A stretch of DNA of 32,110 nucleotides from Oscillospiraceae bacterium (lineage in GTDB: Bacteria > Bacillota > Clostridia > Saccharofermentanales > Saccharofermentanaceae): contig CADCJM010000007.1 in assembly GCA_902801755.1 (NCBI GenBank), positions 1 to 32,110 on the forward strand, in the 5' to 3' direction. Below, one piece after another: positions 1 to 8,026 of this stretch. Both the position numbers and the translations under genes were made by a program. Numbering within the stretch: the stretch's first letter is position 1; each line of letters opens with the position of its first letter. The notes under the pieces were generated by a model. The model ran no database searches, was not told the DNA's origin, and saw only the letters and a program-made list of their open reading frames with translations.

Positions 1-3
1 CAT

Positions 4-80
4 CGGGGTGTAGCTCAGGTGGCTAGAGTGCTTGCTTAGGGAGCAAGAGGTCGTGGGTTCAAGTCCCGTCACTCCGACCA
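4..80 (+). tRNA. tRNA-Pro (anticodon AGG)
   Basis: A complete cloverleaf can be folded. The 7-bp acceptor stem is CGGGGTG with CACTCCG (one G-U). The D arm is GCTC/GAGT, and the anticodon stem CTTGC/GCAAG encloses the loop TTAGGGA. A T arm with loop TTCAAGT and an encoded ACCA end follow. The anticodon at positions 34-36 reads AGG, which decodes CCU. The C1-G72 pair and discriminator A73 are the usual bacterial tRNA-Pro identity elements. Bacterial tRNA-Pro more often carries TGG, GGG or CGG, so the A34 form is less usual and would probably need deamination to inosine to read more than CCU. A terminator follows three bases later. Confidence 0.95.
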
Positions 81-82
81 AT

Positions 83-119
83 AAAAGGACTTTGATTAGA
101 AATAATCAGAGTCCTTTTT
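83..119 (+). terminator. Intrinsic terminator after tRNA-Pro
   Basis: A 16-bp stem (83-98 paired with 103-118, one G-U wobble) is closed by a GAAA tetraloop and ends in a T run. It starts three bases after the tRNA CCA end, so it most likely ends tRNA transcription and isolates the downstream glycosyltransferase-like gene. Confidence 0.93.
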
Positions 120-193
120 ATTATTCCCGGCTAGTGTTAGACTTTTTGTGTATCTGTATACAGTGCCCGAAAACAATTAGTTCAGGAAGTTTA

Positions 194-1741
194 ATGAGAT
201 TATTTACTAAAAAAGACTGGCTTTTCGCATTAGCTGCAACGCTTATTGTTTTATTGTTTGGCTCATTAAGCCTTACAAGAGGTATATATCCATGGGATGA
301 TGACTGCGCCGCTTATATAAGCGAGGGAATAGCTATTGCTGACGGTAAGCTTCCCGAGCAGGCTAAGATGAATCTTTTCTATCATCCTTCTGATCTTCCT
401 CTGGAAGCCTATGAATCCGGATCTCTGGTCTATGTCTGGGGATATCCGCTTTTGCTTTCGGTAGTTTATAAACTGGTTGGTTTCGGAGCTGACAAGATTA
501 TATTTTATAAACTGCCACTTTTGCTGAGCCTGGCTCTTACAGCGGGCGCACTCGTTTTATTGTTCCGCAAAAGGCTGTCTGCATGGTTTTCTTTCCTGAT
601 CTCTGTGATCTTTTGCATGAGCAGTTATCTGTTCAGTGCGTTGAATCAGCTTTATTCGGACATTCCGTTTGTGTTTTTCTGTATTCTTTCGATCCTTTTG
701 ATGGAGTGCCTTTGTGAACTCGAGGAAAATGGTGGGAAAGTATTGCCTGTCGCAATTGTCTATGGCTTGTCTTTGTGGTTTACATACGAGACGCGTTTAA
801 GCGGAGCAGCTGTATGTGTGCTTGCGTTCATTGAACATGTGATCCTTGTATATCCTCTGGTAAAAAAGGCTGCTAACCGTAAACGCCTGATAGTTCTGCA
901 TATTCTTCCGTATCTGCTGTTTGGATTGCTTGTGCTGGTCTCTGAACGGCTCTGGCTCATGCCTGCGACGCCGAATTACAGCGATTTTGCCGTTCAGATA
1001 GATAAATCCTCCTTGTTCGGATATTACATGACGCTGATCTACAAGTTCTTCGTAAGCATCGACGGTGAAGGATATATCCTGTTTGCTTTATTCCTTGCAG
1101 GATTGGTCATGACCGGTTTTCAGAAGAAGAACATATATTTAACGGTGCTTCTTGTCGGAACTGTCATCGTTAACTGCAATCTCCCGTATGTTCAGGGCCC
1201 CAGATATATATTTAATATTTTGCCTTTTGTACTGCTCTATACTGCAAACGGCATTGTCTGGACTGCTGGCCTTATAAAGAAACTTTGGAATAAGATCAAA
1301 TTAAAGAGCAGGAAAAAATCATTTACGGAGAAGCTGTCGTCTTTTGCAAATAAGTATTCAAAGCTCTTTGCTGTCATAATCTTTGTTTTTGTAATGATCT
1401 TTGAACTGTCTTACGGTGCAAATTACGCTTATAACAACATTACCCATGGGGGACAAACTCAGGATAATGATGCTTATTCACCCTATGCTATAGAGGTATA
1501 TCAGTACATCAGCGAAAAGACAGATGCTGACAGCGTAATATGTTTTGAAAAGCCGAGAATGCTGTATCTTAATACGGGCCGGAAGAGCTTCAGATACGGT
1601 AATAACGGACATGAGCTGTCCGATGCCGATTACTATCTCAAATTCAAAGCGGGATTTACGGGAGAACTGGAAGCTGAGCTTCCCGATAATGAGACAGTTT
1701 TTGAAAATGAGATGTTCGTTTTATATGTTTTGAATTCTTAG
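194..1741 (+). CDS. Multi-pass membrane glycosyltransferase-like protein (GT-C/PMT type)
   Basis: This is a 515-residue integral membrane protein with about ten hydrophobic helices. The chosen ATG has AGGAAG just upstream; the reading frame stays open further 5', but that part overlaps the tRNA and terminator, so it is not coding. After the first membrane helix comes an acidic motif, PWDDDCAAYISEG (about residues 33-45). This is the place where GT-C enzymes of the PMT/ArnT/GT39 kind have their catalytic acidic loop. The last 80 or so residues form a soluble, probably extracytoplasmic domain. Such enzymes move sugars from polyprenyl-phosphate donors onto lipids or proteins at the membrane. The substrate cannot be told from the sequence. 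It appears to be transcribed alone. The family call is by architecture, not by a diagnostic signature. Confidence 0.7.
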   Translation: MRLFTKKDWLFALAATLIVLLFGSLSLTRGIYPWDDDCAAYISEGIAIADGKLPEQAKMNLFYHPSDLPLEAYESGSLVYVWGYPLLLSVVYKLVGFGADKIIFYKLPLLLSLALTAGALVLLFRKRLSAWFSFLISVIFCMSSYLFSALNQLYSDIPFVFFCILSILLMECLCELEENGGKVLPVAIVYGLSLWFTYETRLSGAAVCVLAFIEHVILVYPLVKKAANRKRLIVLHILPYLLFGLLVLVSERLWLMPATPNYSDFAVQIDKSSLFGYYMTLIYKFFVSIDGEGYILFALFLAGLVMTGFQKKNIYLTVLLVGTVIVNCNLPYVQGPRYIFNILPFVLLYTANGIVWTAGLIKKLWNKIKLKSRKKSFTEKLSSFANKYSKLFAVIIFVFVMIFELSYGANYAYNNITHGGQTQDNDAYSPYAIEVYQYISEKTDADSVICFEKPRMLYLNTGRKSFRYGNNGHELSDADYYLKFKAGFTGELEAELPDNETVFENEMFVLYVLNS

Positions 1742-1794
1742 CTCCTGATTTGTTTGTTATAATCAGTTTTATCAATAAAAAGGCGGTTGATACC

Positions 1795-2628
1795 ATGAGT
1801 CGAGCAGATGATATTTTCGATGAGAACATTAGAACGATCCTTAATTCCGGCTATTCAACCATCAATGACAAGGTAAGACCCCATTGGGCTGATGACGGTG
1901 CGCCTGCTTATACATACAAGGCATTTGCGATCGTAAACCGCTATAACCTGGCAGAGGAATTCCCGATGTTCACTCAGCGCTGGATCAATTTCAAGGCTGC
2001 TGTCGATGAGCTTCTCTGGATCTGGCAGAAGAAGTCCAACAATGTTAACGACCTTAATTCCCACATCTGGGATTCATGGGCTGACGAGACCGGCTCTATC
2101 GGTAAGGCTTACGGATATCAGCTCGGCGTAAAGCATAAGTATAAGGAAGGTGAATTCGACCAGGTCGACCGTGTTCTTTTTGACCTTAAGAATAATCCTT
2201 CATCCAGAAGGATCATGACTAACATCTATGTTCATCAGGATCTTTCCGAGATGCACCTTTATCCCTGCGCATATTCAATGACATTCAACGTTACCGGCAA
2301 TAAGCTTAATGCGATCTTAAACCAGAGAAGTAACGATATGCTCGTCGCTAATGCCTGGAATGTCTGCCAGTACGCAGTCCTCGTTCATCTTATGGCAAGG
2401 TGCTCTGGCCTTGAGGTAGGTGAGTTCGTCCACGTTATCGCCGACGCCCACATCTATGACAGGCATGTTGATATCGTAAAAGAGCTTATCGAGATGCCCA
2501 AGTATCCGGCTCCGAAGCTCGTCCTCGATGAAGGAATCACTGATTTCTATCAGTTCACTACAGATAACATCAGACTTGAAGGCTATGAATCAGGCCCTAA
2601 GATCAAGGGCATTCCGGTAGCAGTCTGA
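1795..2628 (+). CDS. thyA: Thymidylate synthase ThyA
   Basis: This enzyme methylates dUMP to dTMP using 5,10-methylenetetrahydrofolate, giving dihydrofolate. At 277 residues it has normal family length. Visible hallmarks are the tryptophan/glycine region around IWDSWADETGSIGKAYG, the catalytic cysteine in LYPCAYS (Cys158), the dUMP-binding QRSND and the later HVIADAHIYDRHV with its conserved Tyr/His. I chose the ATG at 1795 because an in-frame upstream start would add 15 residues with no family support; the ribosome binding site (AGGCGG) is only moderate. folA lies two genes downstream and regenerates the tetrahydrofolate that ThyA oxidises, so this is a functional dTMP-cycle cluster. Confidence 0.96.
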   Translation: MSRADDIFDENIRTILNSGYSTINDKVRPHWADDGAPAYTYKAFAIVNRYNLAEEFPMFTQRWINFKAAVDELLWIWQKKSNNVNDLNSHIWDSWADETGSIGKAYGYQLGVKHKYKEGEFDQVDRVLFDLKNNPSSRRIMTNIYVHQDLSEMHLYPCAYSMTFNVTGNKLNAILNQRSNDMLVANAWNVCQYAVLVHLMARCSGLEVGEFVHVIADAHIYDRHVDIVKELIEMPKYPAPKLVLDEGITDFYQFTTDNIRLEGYESGPKIKGIPVAV

Positions 2629-2641
2629 CGGCGGAGATTTA

Positions 2642-3355
2642 ATGAAATTAATATTCATAAGACACGGGGATCCTGATTACGAGAAGGATTCATTAACTGA
2701 AAAGGGCTGGCGCGAAGCAGAGATCCTCGCAAAGCGCGTAGCCAAATGGGACATCAAGCAGATATACTGTTCGCCTTTGGGCAGAGCCAAGGATACCTGC
2801 TCAGTATCGTTAAAAGAGACCGGAAAAGAAGCCATTACCTGTGATTGGCTCAAGGAATTCTATTACAGGATCTGGGATGAGCAGGTAAACGAATGGACTA
2901 TCGCCTGGGACTTTTATCCCAGAGACTTCAATTACCGCGATGATTTCCACGACAAGGACCAGTGGTATGAGACTGATATCATGAAGTCGGGAAACATCAA
3001 GGAACACGCTCTTGAAGTGTTTGCAGGATTCGATGAACTTCTCGAAAAGCACGGCTATAAGAGAAATGATAAAGGCTTTTACGACGTTTTAGAGCATAAT
3101 GACGACAATATCGTATTCTTCTGCCACTTCGGTGTTACGGCGCTTATCATGAGCCATCTTATAGGTGTTGCAGCTCCGGTTATCTGGCAGGGAATGATGA
3201 TGGCACCGACATCTATTACGGTATTGGGTTCTGAAGAGAGAATACCGGGAGAGGCAAGCTTCAGAGTCCAGACTTTTGCTGATTCAAGGCATCTTCTGGA
3301 AGCGGGCGAGCCGATATCACAGTCAGGATATTTTACAGAGATTTTCGAGGGGTAA
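2642..3355 (+). CDS. Histidine phosphatase family protein (phosphoglycerate-mutase-like)
   Basis: A 237-residue protein of the histidine phosphatase superfamily. The N-terminal RHG motif (FIRHG, residues 5-9) holds the phospho-accepting histidine. The following SLTEKGWREAE and CSPLGRAKDT segments fit the family, and a second histidine sits in FFCHFGVT. It lies 13 bases after thyA and 5 bases before folA on the same strand, so it is almost certainly co-transcribed with the two folate/dTMP enzymes. The family includes phosphoglycerate mutases, alpha-ribazole phosphatases and many small-molecule phosphatases. The sequence alone does not settle the substrate. A nucleotide or folate-pathway phosphate ester is a guess from context. 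Confidence 0.85.
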   Translation: MKLIFIRHGDPDYEKDSLTEKGWREAEILAKRVAKWDIKQIYCSPLGRAKDTCSVSLKETGKEAITCDWLKEFYYRIWDEQVNEWTIAWDFYPRDFNYRDDFHDKDQWYETDIMKSGNIKEHALEVFAGFDELLEKHGYKRNDKGFYDVLEHNDDNIVFFCHFGVTALIMSHLIGVAAPVIWQGMMMAPTSITVLGSEERIPGEASFRVQTFADSRHLLEAGEPISQSGYFTEIFEG

Positions 3356-3360
3356 CAGAC

Positions 3361-3852
3361 ATGATCGCAATTTCAGCAGTAGATAAGAACTGGGCTATAG
3401 GAAATCAGGGAAAACTCCTTATTTCATTGCCTGAGGACCAGAAGGGCGTATTTAAGAAATATACGGCAGGTCATACTGTAGTTTACGGCAGAAAGACCCT
3501 TGAGACGTTCCCCGGCCAGAGGCTTCTGCCTAACAGAGTAAATATCATTATGTCCAGAAGCTTTGAATATGAGAAGGAAGGAGCTATGGTGCTCCATTCC
3601 GTAGATGAGCTTGAAGACTTCCTGGCTCTTACGGCAGACGAGGTATATCTCATCGGCGGAGCTTCACTCTACAACTCATTGATCGAACTTTGCGACAGGG
3701 CAATAATCACGAGCATTAAGGCAGAATTTGAAGCTGACTGCTGGTTCCCGAACCTTGATGAAGATCCGGCATGGGAGCTTATCGAAGAAGAGCCTCCGGT
3801 AATGAGCGCCAAAGGTGTGGAGTTCACCGTAAGACACTATAAGAGAAAGTGA
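3361..3852 (+). CDS. folA: Dihydrofolate reductase
   Basis: This enzyme reduces dihydrofolate to tetrahydrofolate with NADPH, closing the cycle that ThyA opens. At 163 residues it has normal length. Recognisable parts are the N-terminal strand and WAIGNQGKL loop, the LPED segment (Asp26 matches the catalytic acid Asp27 of E. coli), the NADPH-site TVVYGRKTLE, LPNRVNIIMSR and the C-terminal YLIGGASLYN. The E. coli Trp22 position is Ile21 here, a substitution in the active-site loop that could affect inhibitor binding. It is the last gene of the thyA cluster, with a hairpin about 30 bases after the stop. Confidence 0.93.
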   Translation: MIAISAVDKNWAIGNQGKLLISLPEDQKGVFKKYTAGHTVVYGRKTLETFPGQRLLPNRVNIIMSRSFEYEKEGAMVLHSVDELEDFLALTADEVYLIGGASLYNSLIELCDRAIITSIKAEFEADCWFPNLDEDPAWELIEEEPPVMSAKGVEFTVRHYKRK

Positions 3853-3881
3853 TCCTGATCTATATATAATAAATATTAATT

Positions 3882-3905
3882 TAGCCCTTGCACTTGCAGG
3901 GGCTA
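3882..3905 (+). terminator. Hairpin after folA, possible terminator
   Basis: A 10-bp stem (3882-3891 with 3896-3905, one G-U) has an ACTT loop and lies 30 bases after the folA stop. The T run that follows is poor (CTATTAGTTATAAT), so termination may be weak. Its 3' part overlaps the proposed -35 region of the rpsB promoter. Confidence 0.5.
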
Positions 3906-3916
3906 TTAGTTATAAT
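3888..3916 (+). promoter_or_regulatory. Candidate promoter of rpsB-tsf
   Basis: A perfect -10 box TATAAT (3911-3916) has TTGCAC 17 bases upstream as a partial -35 match. Predicted transcription start is near 3922, which would give a leader of about 90 nucleotides before rpsB. The -35 element lies inside the folA hairpin. Confidence 0.6.
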
Positions 3917-3921
3917 ACTCC

Positions 3922-4011
3922 CGCATAAAAATCACGTATACACTCCGACTGTGGCCAATTTGAGCTGAATATTACTTGGTGTATACGGAAGAAAACAGGA
4001 GGATTTATTTT
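3922..4011 (+). promoter_or_regulatory. Structured 5' leader of rpsB mRNA
   Basis: A perfect 9-bp inverted repeat, CGTATACAC (3935-3943) and GTGTATACG (3979-3987), would close a 35-base internal region shortly before the AGGAGG at 3997-4002. Ribosomal protein operons are commonly controlled by a leader RNA that the encoded protein binds. This hairpin is a candidate S2 autoregulatory site. I do not recognise it as a named family, so the regulatory role is inference. Confidence 0.5.
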
Positions 4012-4821
4012 ATGCCAGTTATTTTAATGAAGCAGCTTCTTGAAGCAGGCGTACACTTCGGTCACCAGACACGTCGTTGGAACCCTAAGATGTCCGAGTA
4101 CATCTTCACGGAGCGTAACTCAATCCACATCATCGATTTGCAGAAGACAGTCAAGAAGGTCGACGAGGCCTATGACGCTATGCGCGAGCTCGCTGAGAAG
4201 GGTGATATCCTTTTCGTAGGTACAAAGAAGCAGGCTCAGGATTCCATCAAGGAAGAAGCTCAGCGTTGCGGACAGTTCTATGTTAACTATCGTTGGCTTG
4301 GTGGTACTCTCACAAACTTCGTAACAATCAAGAAGAGAGTTGCAAGACTCGAGGAACTCCGCAGAATGGAAGCTGACGGATCTTTCGAGCTCAGAACAAA
4401 GAAGGAAGTTGCTAAGCTTAAGCTCGAGATGACAAAGCTCGATCAGAACCTCGGCGGTATCGTTGGTATGGTTAAGCTTCCTGCAGCACTTTTCATCGTT
4501 GACACAAAGAAAGAGCACAATGCAGTTGCAGAAGCAAAGAGACTTGGTATCCCGATCATTGCTATCGTTGATACAAACTGCGATCCTGACGAAGTAGACT
4601 ACGTTATCCCCGGTAACGATGACGCTATCCGTGCAGTTAAGCTCATCACAGCTAAGATGGCTGATGCTGTTATCGAAGCTCATCAGGGTGAGGATGCTAC
4701 ATCTGAGGGTATGGATCTTGATTCCGCTGAAGCAAAGGCTGCTACAGCTGAAGTTGCTGAAGAGCAGGCTGCTGAGGAAGCAGGCGAGAAGTCCATCGAA
4801 GAGATCGCTTCTGAGTCTTAA
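4012..4821 (+). CDS. rpsB: 30S ribosomal protein S2
   Basis: A component of the 30S subunit, located on its solvent side near the head-body junction. The start at 4012 follows AGGAGG by nine bases and gives [19 protein letters not shown], the classic S2 N-terminus. [35 protein letters not shown] and [13 protein letters not shown] are all typical. The protein is 269 residues, with a C-terminal tail of about 35 residues rich in Ala and Glu, longer than the E. coli protein but common in Firmicutes. It is followed 36 bases later by tsf, the standard order. Codon use is strongly biased, as expected for a highly expressed gene. Confidence 0.98.
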   Translation: MPVILMKQLLEAGVHFGHQTRRWNPKMSEYIFTERNSIHIIDLQKTVKKVDEAYDAMRELAEKGDILFVGTKKQAQDSIKEEAQRCGQFYVNYRWLGGTLTNFVTIKKRVARLEELRRMEADGSFELRTKKEVAKLKLEMTKLDQNLGGIVGMVKLPAALFIVDTKKEHNAVAEAKRLGIPIIAIVDTNCDPDEVDYVIPGNDDAIRAVKLITAKMADAVIEAHQGEDATSEGMDLDSAEAKAATAEVAEEQAAEEAGEKSIEEIASES

Positions 4822-4857
4822 TTCAAATCTTAACTAAAATCGCAAAGGAGAATATAT

Positions 4858-5796
4858 ATGGCAGTTACAGCACAACAGGTAAAAGAACTCCGTGAGCTCA
4901 CAGATTGCGGCATCATGGACTGCAAGAAGGCACTTATCGAGTGCGATGGTGATATCGAGAAGGCTAAGGGCTGGCTTCGTGAGAAGGGTATGGCTAAGGC
5001 TGAGAAGAAGTCTGCCAGAATCGCTGCAGAGGGTGCAGTTGTTTCTAAGATCGCAGACGATAAGAAGACTGGTGTTCTCGTAGAGATCAACATCGAGACA
5101 GACTTCGCTGCTAACACAGATAAGTTCAAGAACTTCACTGACGCTGTTGCTACTCACATCCTTACAAAGAAGCCTGCTACAGTTGAAGAGCTTATGGCTC
5201 AGCCTCTTTACAGCGACGAGTCCAAGACTGTTGAAGTTTTCCAGAAGGAAGCTATCGCTGATATCGGTGAGAACACATCAATCAGAAGATTCGTTATCTA
5301 TGAGGTAGAGGGCAATGGTGCTGTTGCTTCTTACATCCACATGGGTGGTAAGGTAGGCGTTTTCGTTGAGGTTACAACATCTGACGATTCCGTTATCACA
5401 AAGCCTGAGTTCGATGAGTTCGCTAAGAACATCGGCATGCAGGTTGCAGCTTCCAGACCTGGTTGGGTTGAGGAGAAGGACGTTCCCCAGTCTGAACTCG
5501 ACAAGGAGACAGAGATCCTCAAGAACAAGGCTCTTGAAGAGGGCAAGCCTGAGGCTATCATCATGACAAGAATCATCCCCGGCCAGATCAAGAACTTCTA
5601 CAAGATGAACTGCCTCGTTGATCAGGAGTACATCAAGGATGAGGACATCAACGTTGCTCAGTACATCGAGCAGACAGGCAAGGCACTTGGTGCTGAGCTT
5701 TCTATCGTACGTTTCACACGTTTCGGACTTGGTGAAGGTATCGAGAAGAAGGTTGATGACTTCGCAGAAGAAGTTAGAAAGCAGGCTGGTCTCTGA
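4858..5796 (+). CDS. tsf: Translation elongation factor Ts
   Basis: The guanine-nucleotide exchange factor for EF-Tu. The N-terminal UBA-like region carries LRELTDCGIMDCKKAL, and the core has the ETDFAANTDKF segment (family TDFV motif) that contacts EF-Tu. The length of 312 residues is slightly above the usual 280-300. The ATG follows AAAGGAG by eight bases. It is paired with rpsB under one promoter and is closed by a strong terminator, so S2 and EF-Ts form their own two-gene unit here, apart from the pyrH-frr genes downstream. Confidence 0.98.
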   Translation: MAVTAQQVKELRELTDCGIMDCKKALIECDGDIEKAKGWLREKGMAKAEKKSARIAAEGAVVSKIADDKKTGVLVEINIETDFAANTDKFKNFTDAVATHILTKKPATVEELMAQPLYSDESKTVEVFQKEAIADIGENTSIRRFVIYEVEGNGAVASYIHMGGKVGVFVEVTTSDDSVITKPEFDEFAKNIGMQVAASRPGWVEEKDVPQSELDKETEILKNKALEEGKPEAIIMTRIIPGQIKNFYKMNCLVDQEYIKDEDINVAQYIEQTGKALGAELSIVRFTRFGLGEGIEKKVDDFAEEVRKQAGL

Positions 5797-5825
5797 TAGA
5801 CCATACTGAAACTGATTCAGTTAAT

Positions 5826-5857
5826 AACCCCGCACGACTAAATGTGCGGGGTTTTTC
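5826..5857 (+). terminator. Intrinsic terminator after tsf
   Basis: The stem CCCCGCAC/GTGCGGGG (5828-5835 with 5844-5851), extended by two A-T pairs, is followed directly by a run of five T. The GC-rich stem with a T run makes this a clear rho-independent terminator for rpsB-tsf. Confidence 0.93.
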
Positions 5858-5881
5858 TTTATATATTTATTAATATTAAGG

Positions 5882-5910
5882 TTCACCTTAAGACAAATTA
5901 TTGATAAAAT
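5882..5910 (+). promoter_or_regulatory. Candidate promoter of the pyrH operon
   Basis: TTCACC (5882-5887) and TAAAAT (5905-5910) are spaced by 17 bases and match four and five of six consensus positions. They lie just after the tsf terminator and 38 bases before pyrH, so this is the best start point for the long run of genes that follows. Confidence 0.6.
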
Positions 5911-5947
5911 CTATTGAAAGATATTTTCATGGAGGTTTTTTACCAAT

Positions 5948-6655
5948 ATGGGTGAAACAAAATATAAGCGTGTGCTTTTGAAGATATCCGGTGAGGCTTT
6001 GGCTGGTGATGCCAAGCTCGGTATCAATGACGAAGTTCTTAAACAGATCTCAACAAACATTAAAGCAGTTGCCGATTTAGGCGTTCAGGTTGCAATCGTT
6101 GTAGGCGGCGGCAACTTCTGGAGAGGAAGATCCTCTGAGAAGATGGACAGGGTTACAGCTGACCACATGGGTATGCTTGCAACTCTTATGAACTCTCTTG
6201 CTCTTTCAGATGCATTAGAGCAGCAGGGTGCAGTTACAAGAGTGCTTTCGGCTATCGAAGTAAGACAGATGGCAGAGCCCTACATCAGAAAGAGAGCTGT
6301 AAGACACCTGGAGAAGGGACGTATCGTTATTTTCGCATGCGGCACGGGCAACCCTTACTTCTCCACAGATACAGGCGCTGCATTGCGTGCCACAGAGATT
6401 GGTGCTGATGTTTTCCTTAAGGCTACTATGGTTGACGGTGTTTATGACAAGGATCCTAACGTATATCCTGATGCAAAGAAGTACGACAAGGTATCCCACG
6501 ATGAAGTCTTAAGACTTAACCTCAAGGTCATGGATGCTACAGCAGCTGCGCTTTGCCGCGATAACCACACGAAGATCTTAGTATTCTCCATGAAGGATCC
6601 TGAGAATATTGTAAGGATCGCAAAGGGCGAAGAACTCGGTACAATCGTTGAATAA
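5948..6655 (+). CDS. pyrH: UMP kinase
   Basis: Phosphorylates UMP to UDP with ATP, an essential step in pyrimidine nucleotide supply. It belongs to the bacterial amino-acid-kinase fold rather than the eukaryotic UMP/CMP kinase family. At 235 residues it has normal length. The phosphate-binding KISGEALAG, the glycine-rich GGGNFWRG and the nucleotide-site [14 protein letters not shown] are visible. GGAGG lies about 12 bases before the ATG, a slightly long spacing. It heads the pyrH-frr-uppS-cdsA block, separated from tsf by a terminator and a new promoter. Confidence 0.97.
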   Translation: MGETKYKRVLLKISGEALAGDAKLGINDEVLKQISTNIKAVADLGVQVAIVVGGGNFWRGRSSEKMDRVTADHMGMLATLMNSLALSDALEQQGAVTRVLSAIEVRQMAEPYIRKRAVRHLEKGRIVIFACGTGNPYFSTDTGAALRATEIGADVFLKATMVDGVYDKDPNVYPDAKKYDKVSHDEVLRLNLKVMDATAAALCRDNHTKILVFSMKDPENIVRIAKGEELGTIVE

Positions 6656-6684
6656 ATAAATTTATATAACAGGAGGCTTGAATT

Positions 6685-7257
6685 ATGGCTATGATCGAGA
6701 TCACAAAGAAAGATTACGATGATATCGAAGCAAAAATGCAGAAGTGCATCGATAACCTTCAGGAGAACCTCAACACTATTCGTGCCGGACGTGCTAATCC
6801 GCATGTTTTGGACAAGATCCAGGTTGAGTATTACGGAGCTATGTCCCCGCTTAATGCCGTAGCCAATATTCAGGTTCCTGAAGCAAGAATGATCACATTG
6901 TCACCCTGGGATCCGAAGATGCTCAAGGAGATCGAGCATGCTATCCAGGCTTCTGATCTCGGAATCAATCCTACCAACGACGGTAAGATGATCAGACTCG
7001 TTTTCCCTATGCTTACAGAGGAAAGACGTAAGGACCTTGTTAAGCAGGTTAAGGTTTACGGTGATGAGACGAAGGTCGTTGTACGTAACAACCGCCGTGA
7101 TGCTATCGATAAGATGCGTGCTGCTAACAAAAAGAAGGAACTTACAGATGACCTTCTTAAGGAATTCGAAGAGAAGGTTCAGAAGATCACAGATAAGTTT
7201 ACTGCTGAAGTAGACAAGGTTTGTGAAGCAAAGAATAAGGAACTGATGGAGATCTGA
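6685..7257 (+). CDS. frr: Ribosome recycling factor
   Basis: Together with EF-G it splits post-termination ribosomes. The 190-residue protein has the expected near-tRNA-shaped two-domain layout. NLNTIRAGRANPHVLDKIQVEYYG, read in shorter pieces as TIRAGRANP and VEYYG, is the family signature. The long C-terminal helix includes VVVRNNRRDAID. AGGAGG lies eight bases before the ATG. Its stop codon overlaps the uppS start codon by one base (TGATG), indicating translational coupling. Confidence 0.97.
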   Translation: MAMIEITKKDYDDIEAKMQKCIDNLQENLNTIRAGRANPHVLDKIQVEYYGAMSPLNAVANIQVPEARMITLSPWDPKMLKEIEHAIQASDLGINPTNDGKMIRLVFPMLTEERRKDLVKQVKVYGDETKVVVRNNRRDAIDKMRAANKKKELTDDLLKEFEEKVQKITDKFTAEVDKVCEAKNKELMEI

Positions 7258-8024
7258 TGGCCTTATTCGGTAATAAACAGGAAAAGACTTATGATACGGG
7301 AGACCTTAAGGTCCCCGTATCTTTGGGTGTAATAATGGACGGCAACGGAAGATGGGCAACTCAAAGACATCTTCCGAGATCTGCCGGCCACAAGGTTGGC
7401 GCGGAGAACCTTAAGGAACTCTGCCGCAACTGCGTAAGATACGGTGTTAAGTATCTTACGGTTTATGCTTTCTCTACCGAGAACTGGGCAAGACCCCAGC
7501 CGGAAGTTGATTTTCTTATGAAGCTCTTCGTCGAGCTTTTCGACAAGTATGATGCAGAGCTTGCAGAAGAAGGCATCAGAGTAAGATTTACGGGTGATGA
7601 TTCAGAACTTCCTCCTAAGGTCAGAGAAGTATGCAAGACTGCTGAGGAGAGGTCCAAGGACCGTCCCAATATGCAGCTTATCGTAGCGCTTAATTACGGC
7701 GGCAGAAGAGAGATCTTATCTTCATGCCGCAAGATCGCTGAGAAGGTAAAGGACGGATCTTTAGATCCTTCTGATATCACGGAGCAGATGATCTCCGATA
7801 ATCTCTATCTGCCTGATGTTCCTGATCCGGAACTTATCATCAGACCCAGCGGTGAGATGAGATTATCCAATTTCCTTTTGTGGGAAAGCGCATATTCCGA
7901 GTTCTGGGTATCCGATACATTATGGCCTGATTTCGGCTATGAGGATCTTACACAGGCTTTCAGGGATTTTGCGGGAAGAGACAGGCGCTTCGGCGGTTTA
8001 TCGAAAAAAGAAAGTAAGAACTGA
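7257..8024 (+). CDS. uppS: Isoprenyl transferase (undecaprenyl diphosphate synthase)
   Basis: This cis-prenyltransferase adds isopentenyl units to farnesyl diphosphate to make undecaprenyl diphosphate, the lipid carrier for peptidoglycan and other wall polymers. The substrate-binding IMDGNGRWA (Asp28) is near the N-terminus. The C-terminal signature IRPSGEMRLSNFLLW is intact apart from Pro where Thr is usual in RTSGE. The length is 255 residues. The start overlaps the frr stop by one base. dxr and ispG downstream supply its precursors, so the cluster joins isoprenoid synthesis with its main use. Confidence 0.96.
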   Translation: MALFGNKQEKTYDTGDLKVPVSLGVIMDGNGRWATQRHLPRSAGHKVGAENLKELCRNCVRYGVKYLTVYAFSTENWARPQPEVDFLMKLFVELFDKYDAELAEEGIRVRFTGDDSELPPKVREVCKTAEERSKDRPNMQLIVALNYGGRREILSSCRKIAEKVKDGSLDPSDITEQMISDNLYLPDVPDPELIIRPSGEMRLSNFLLWESAYSEFWVSDTLWPDFGYEDLTQAFRDFAGRDRRFGGLSKKESKN

Positions 8025-8026
8025 AA

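Noticed and set aside
154..163. CTGTATACAG palindrome upstream of the glycosyltransferase-like gene
   Set aside because: A 10-bp palindrome is easily met by chance, and no convincing promoter accompanies it.
32..193. 5' extension of the glycosyltransferase-like gene
   Set aside because: The extension would translate the tRNA and its terminator; AGGAAG before the ATG at 194 gives a better start.
3976..4011. Upstream TTG start for rpsB adding 12 residues
   Set aside because: AGGAGG lies between it and the ATG at 4012, and S2 proteins begin at the latter position.
4120..4683. 187-residue open frame on the minus strand inside rpsB
   Set aside because: It is fully antisense to the certain S2 gene, has Cys/Ser-rich meaningless composition and no ribosome binding site; it arises from biased codon use in rpsB.
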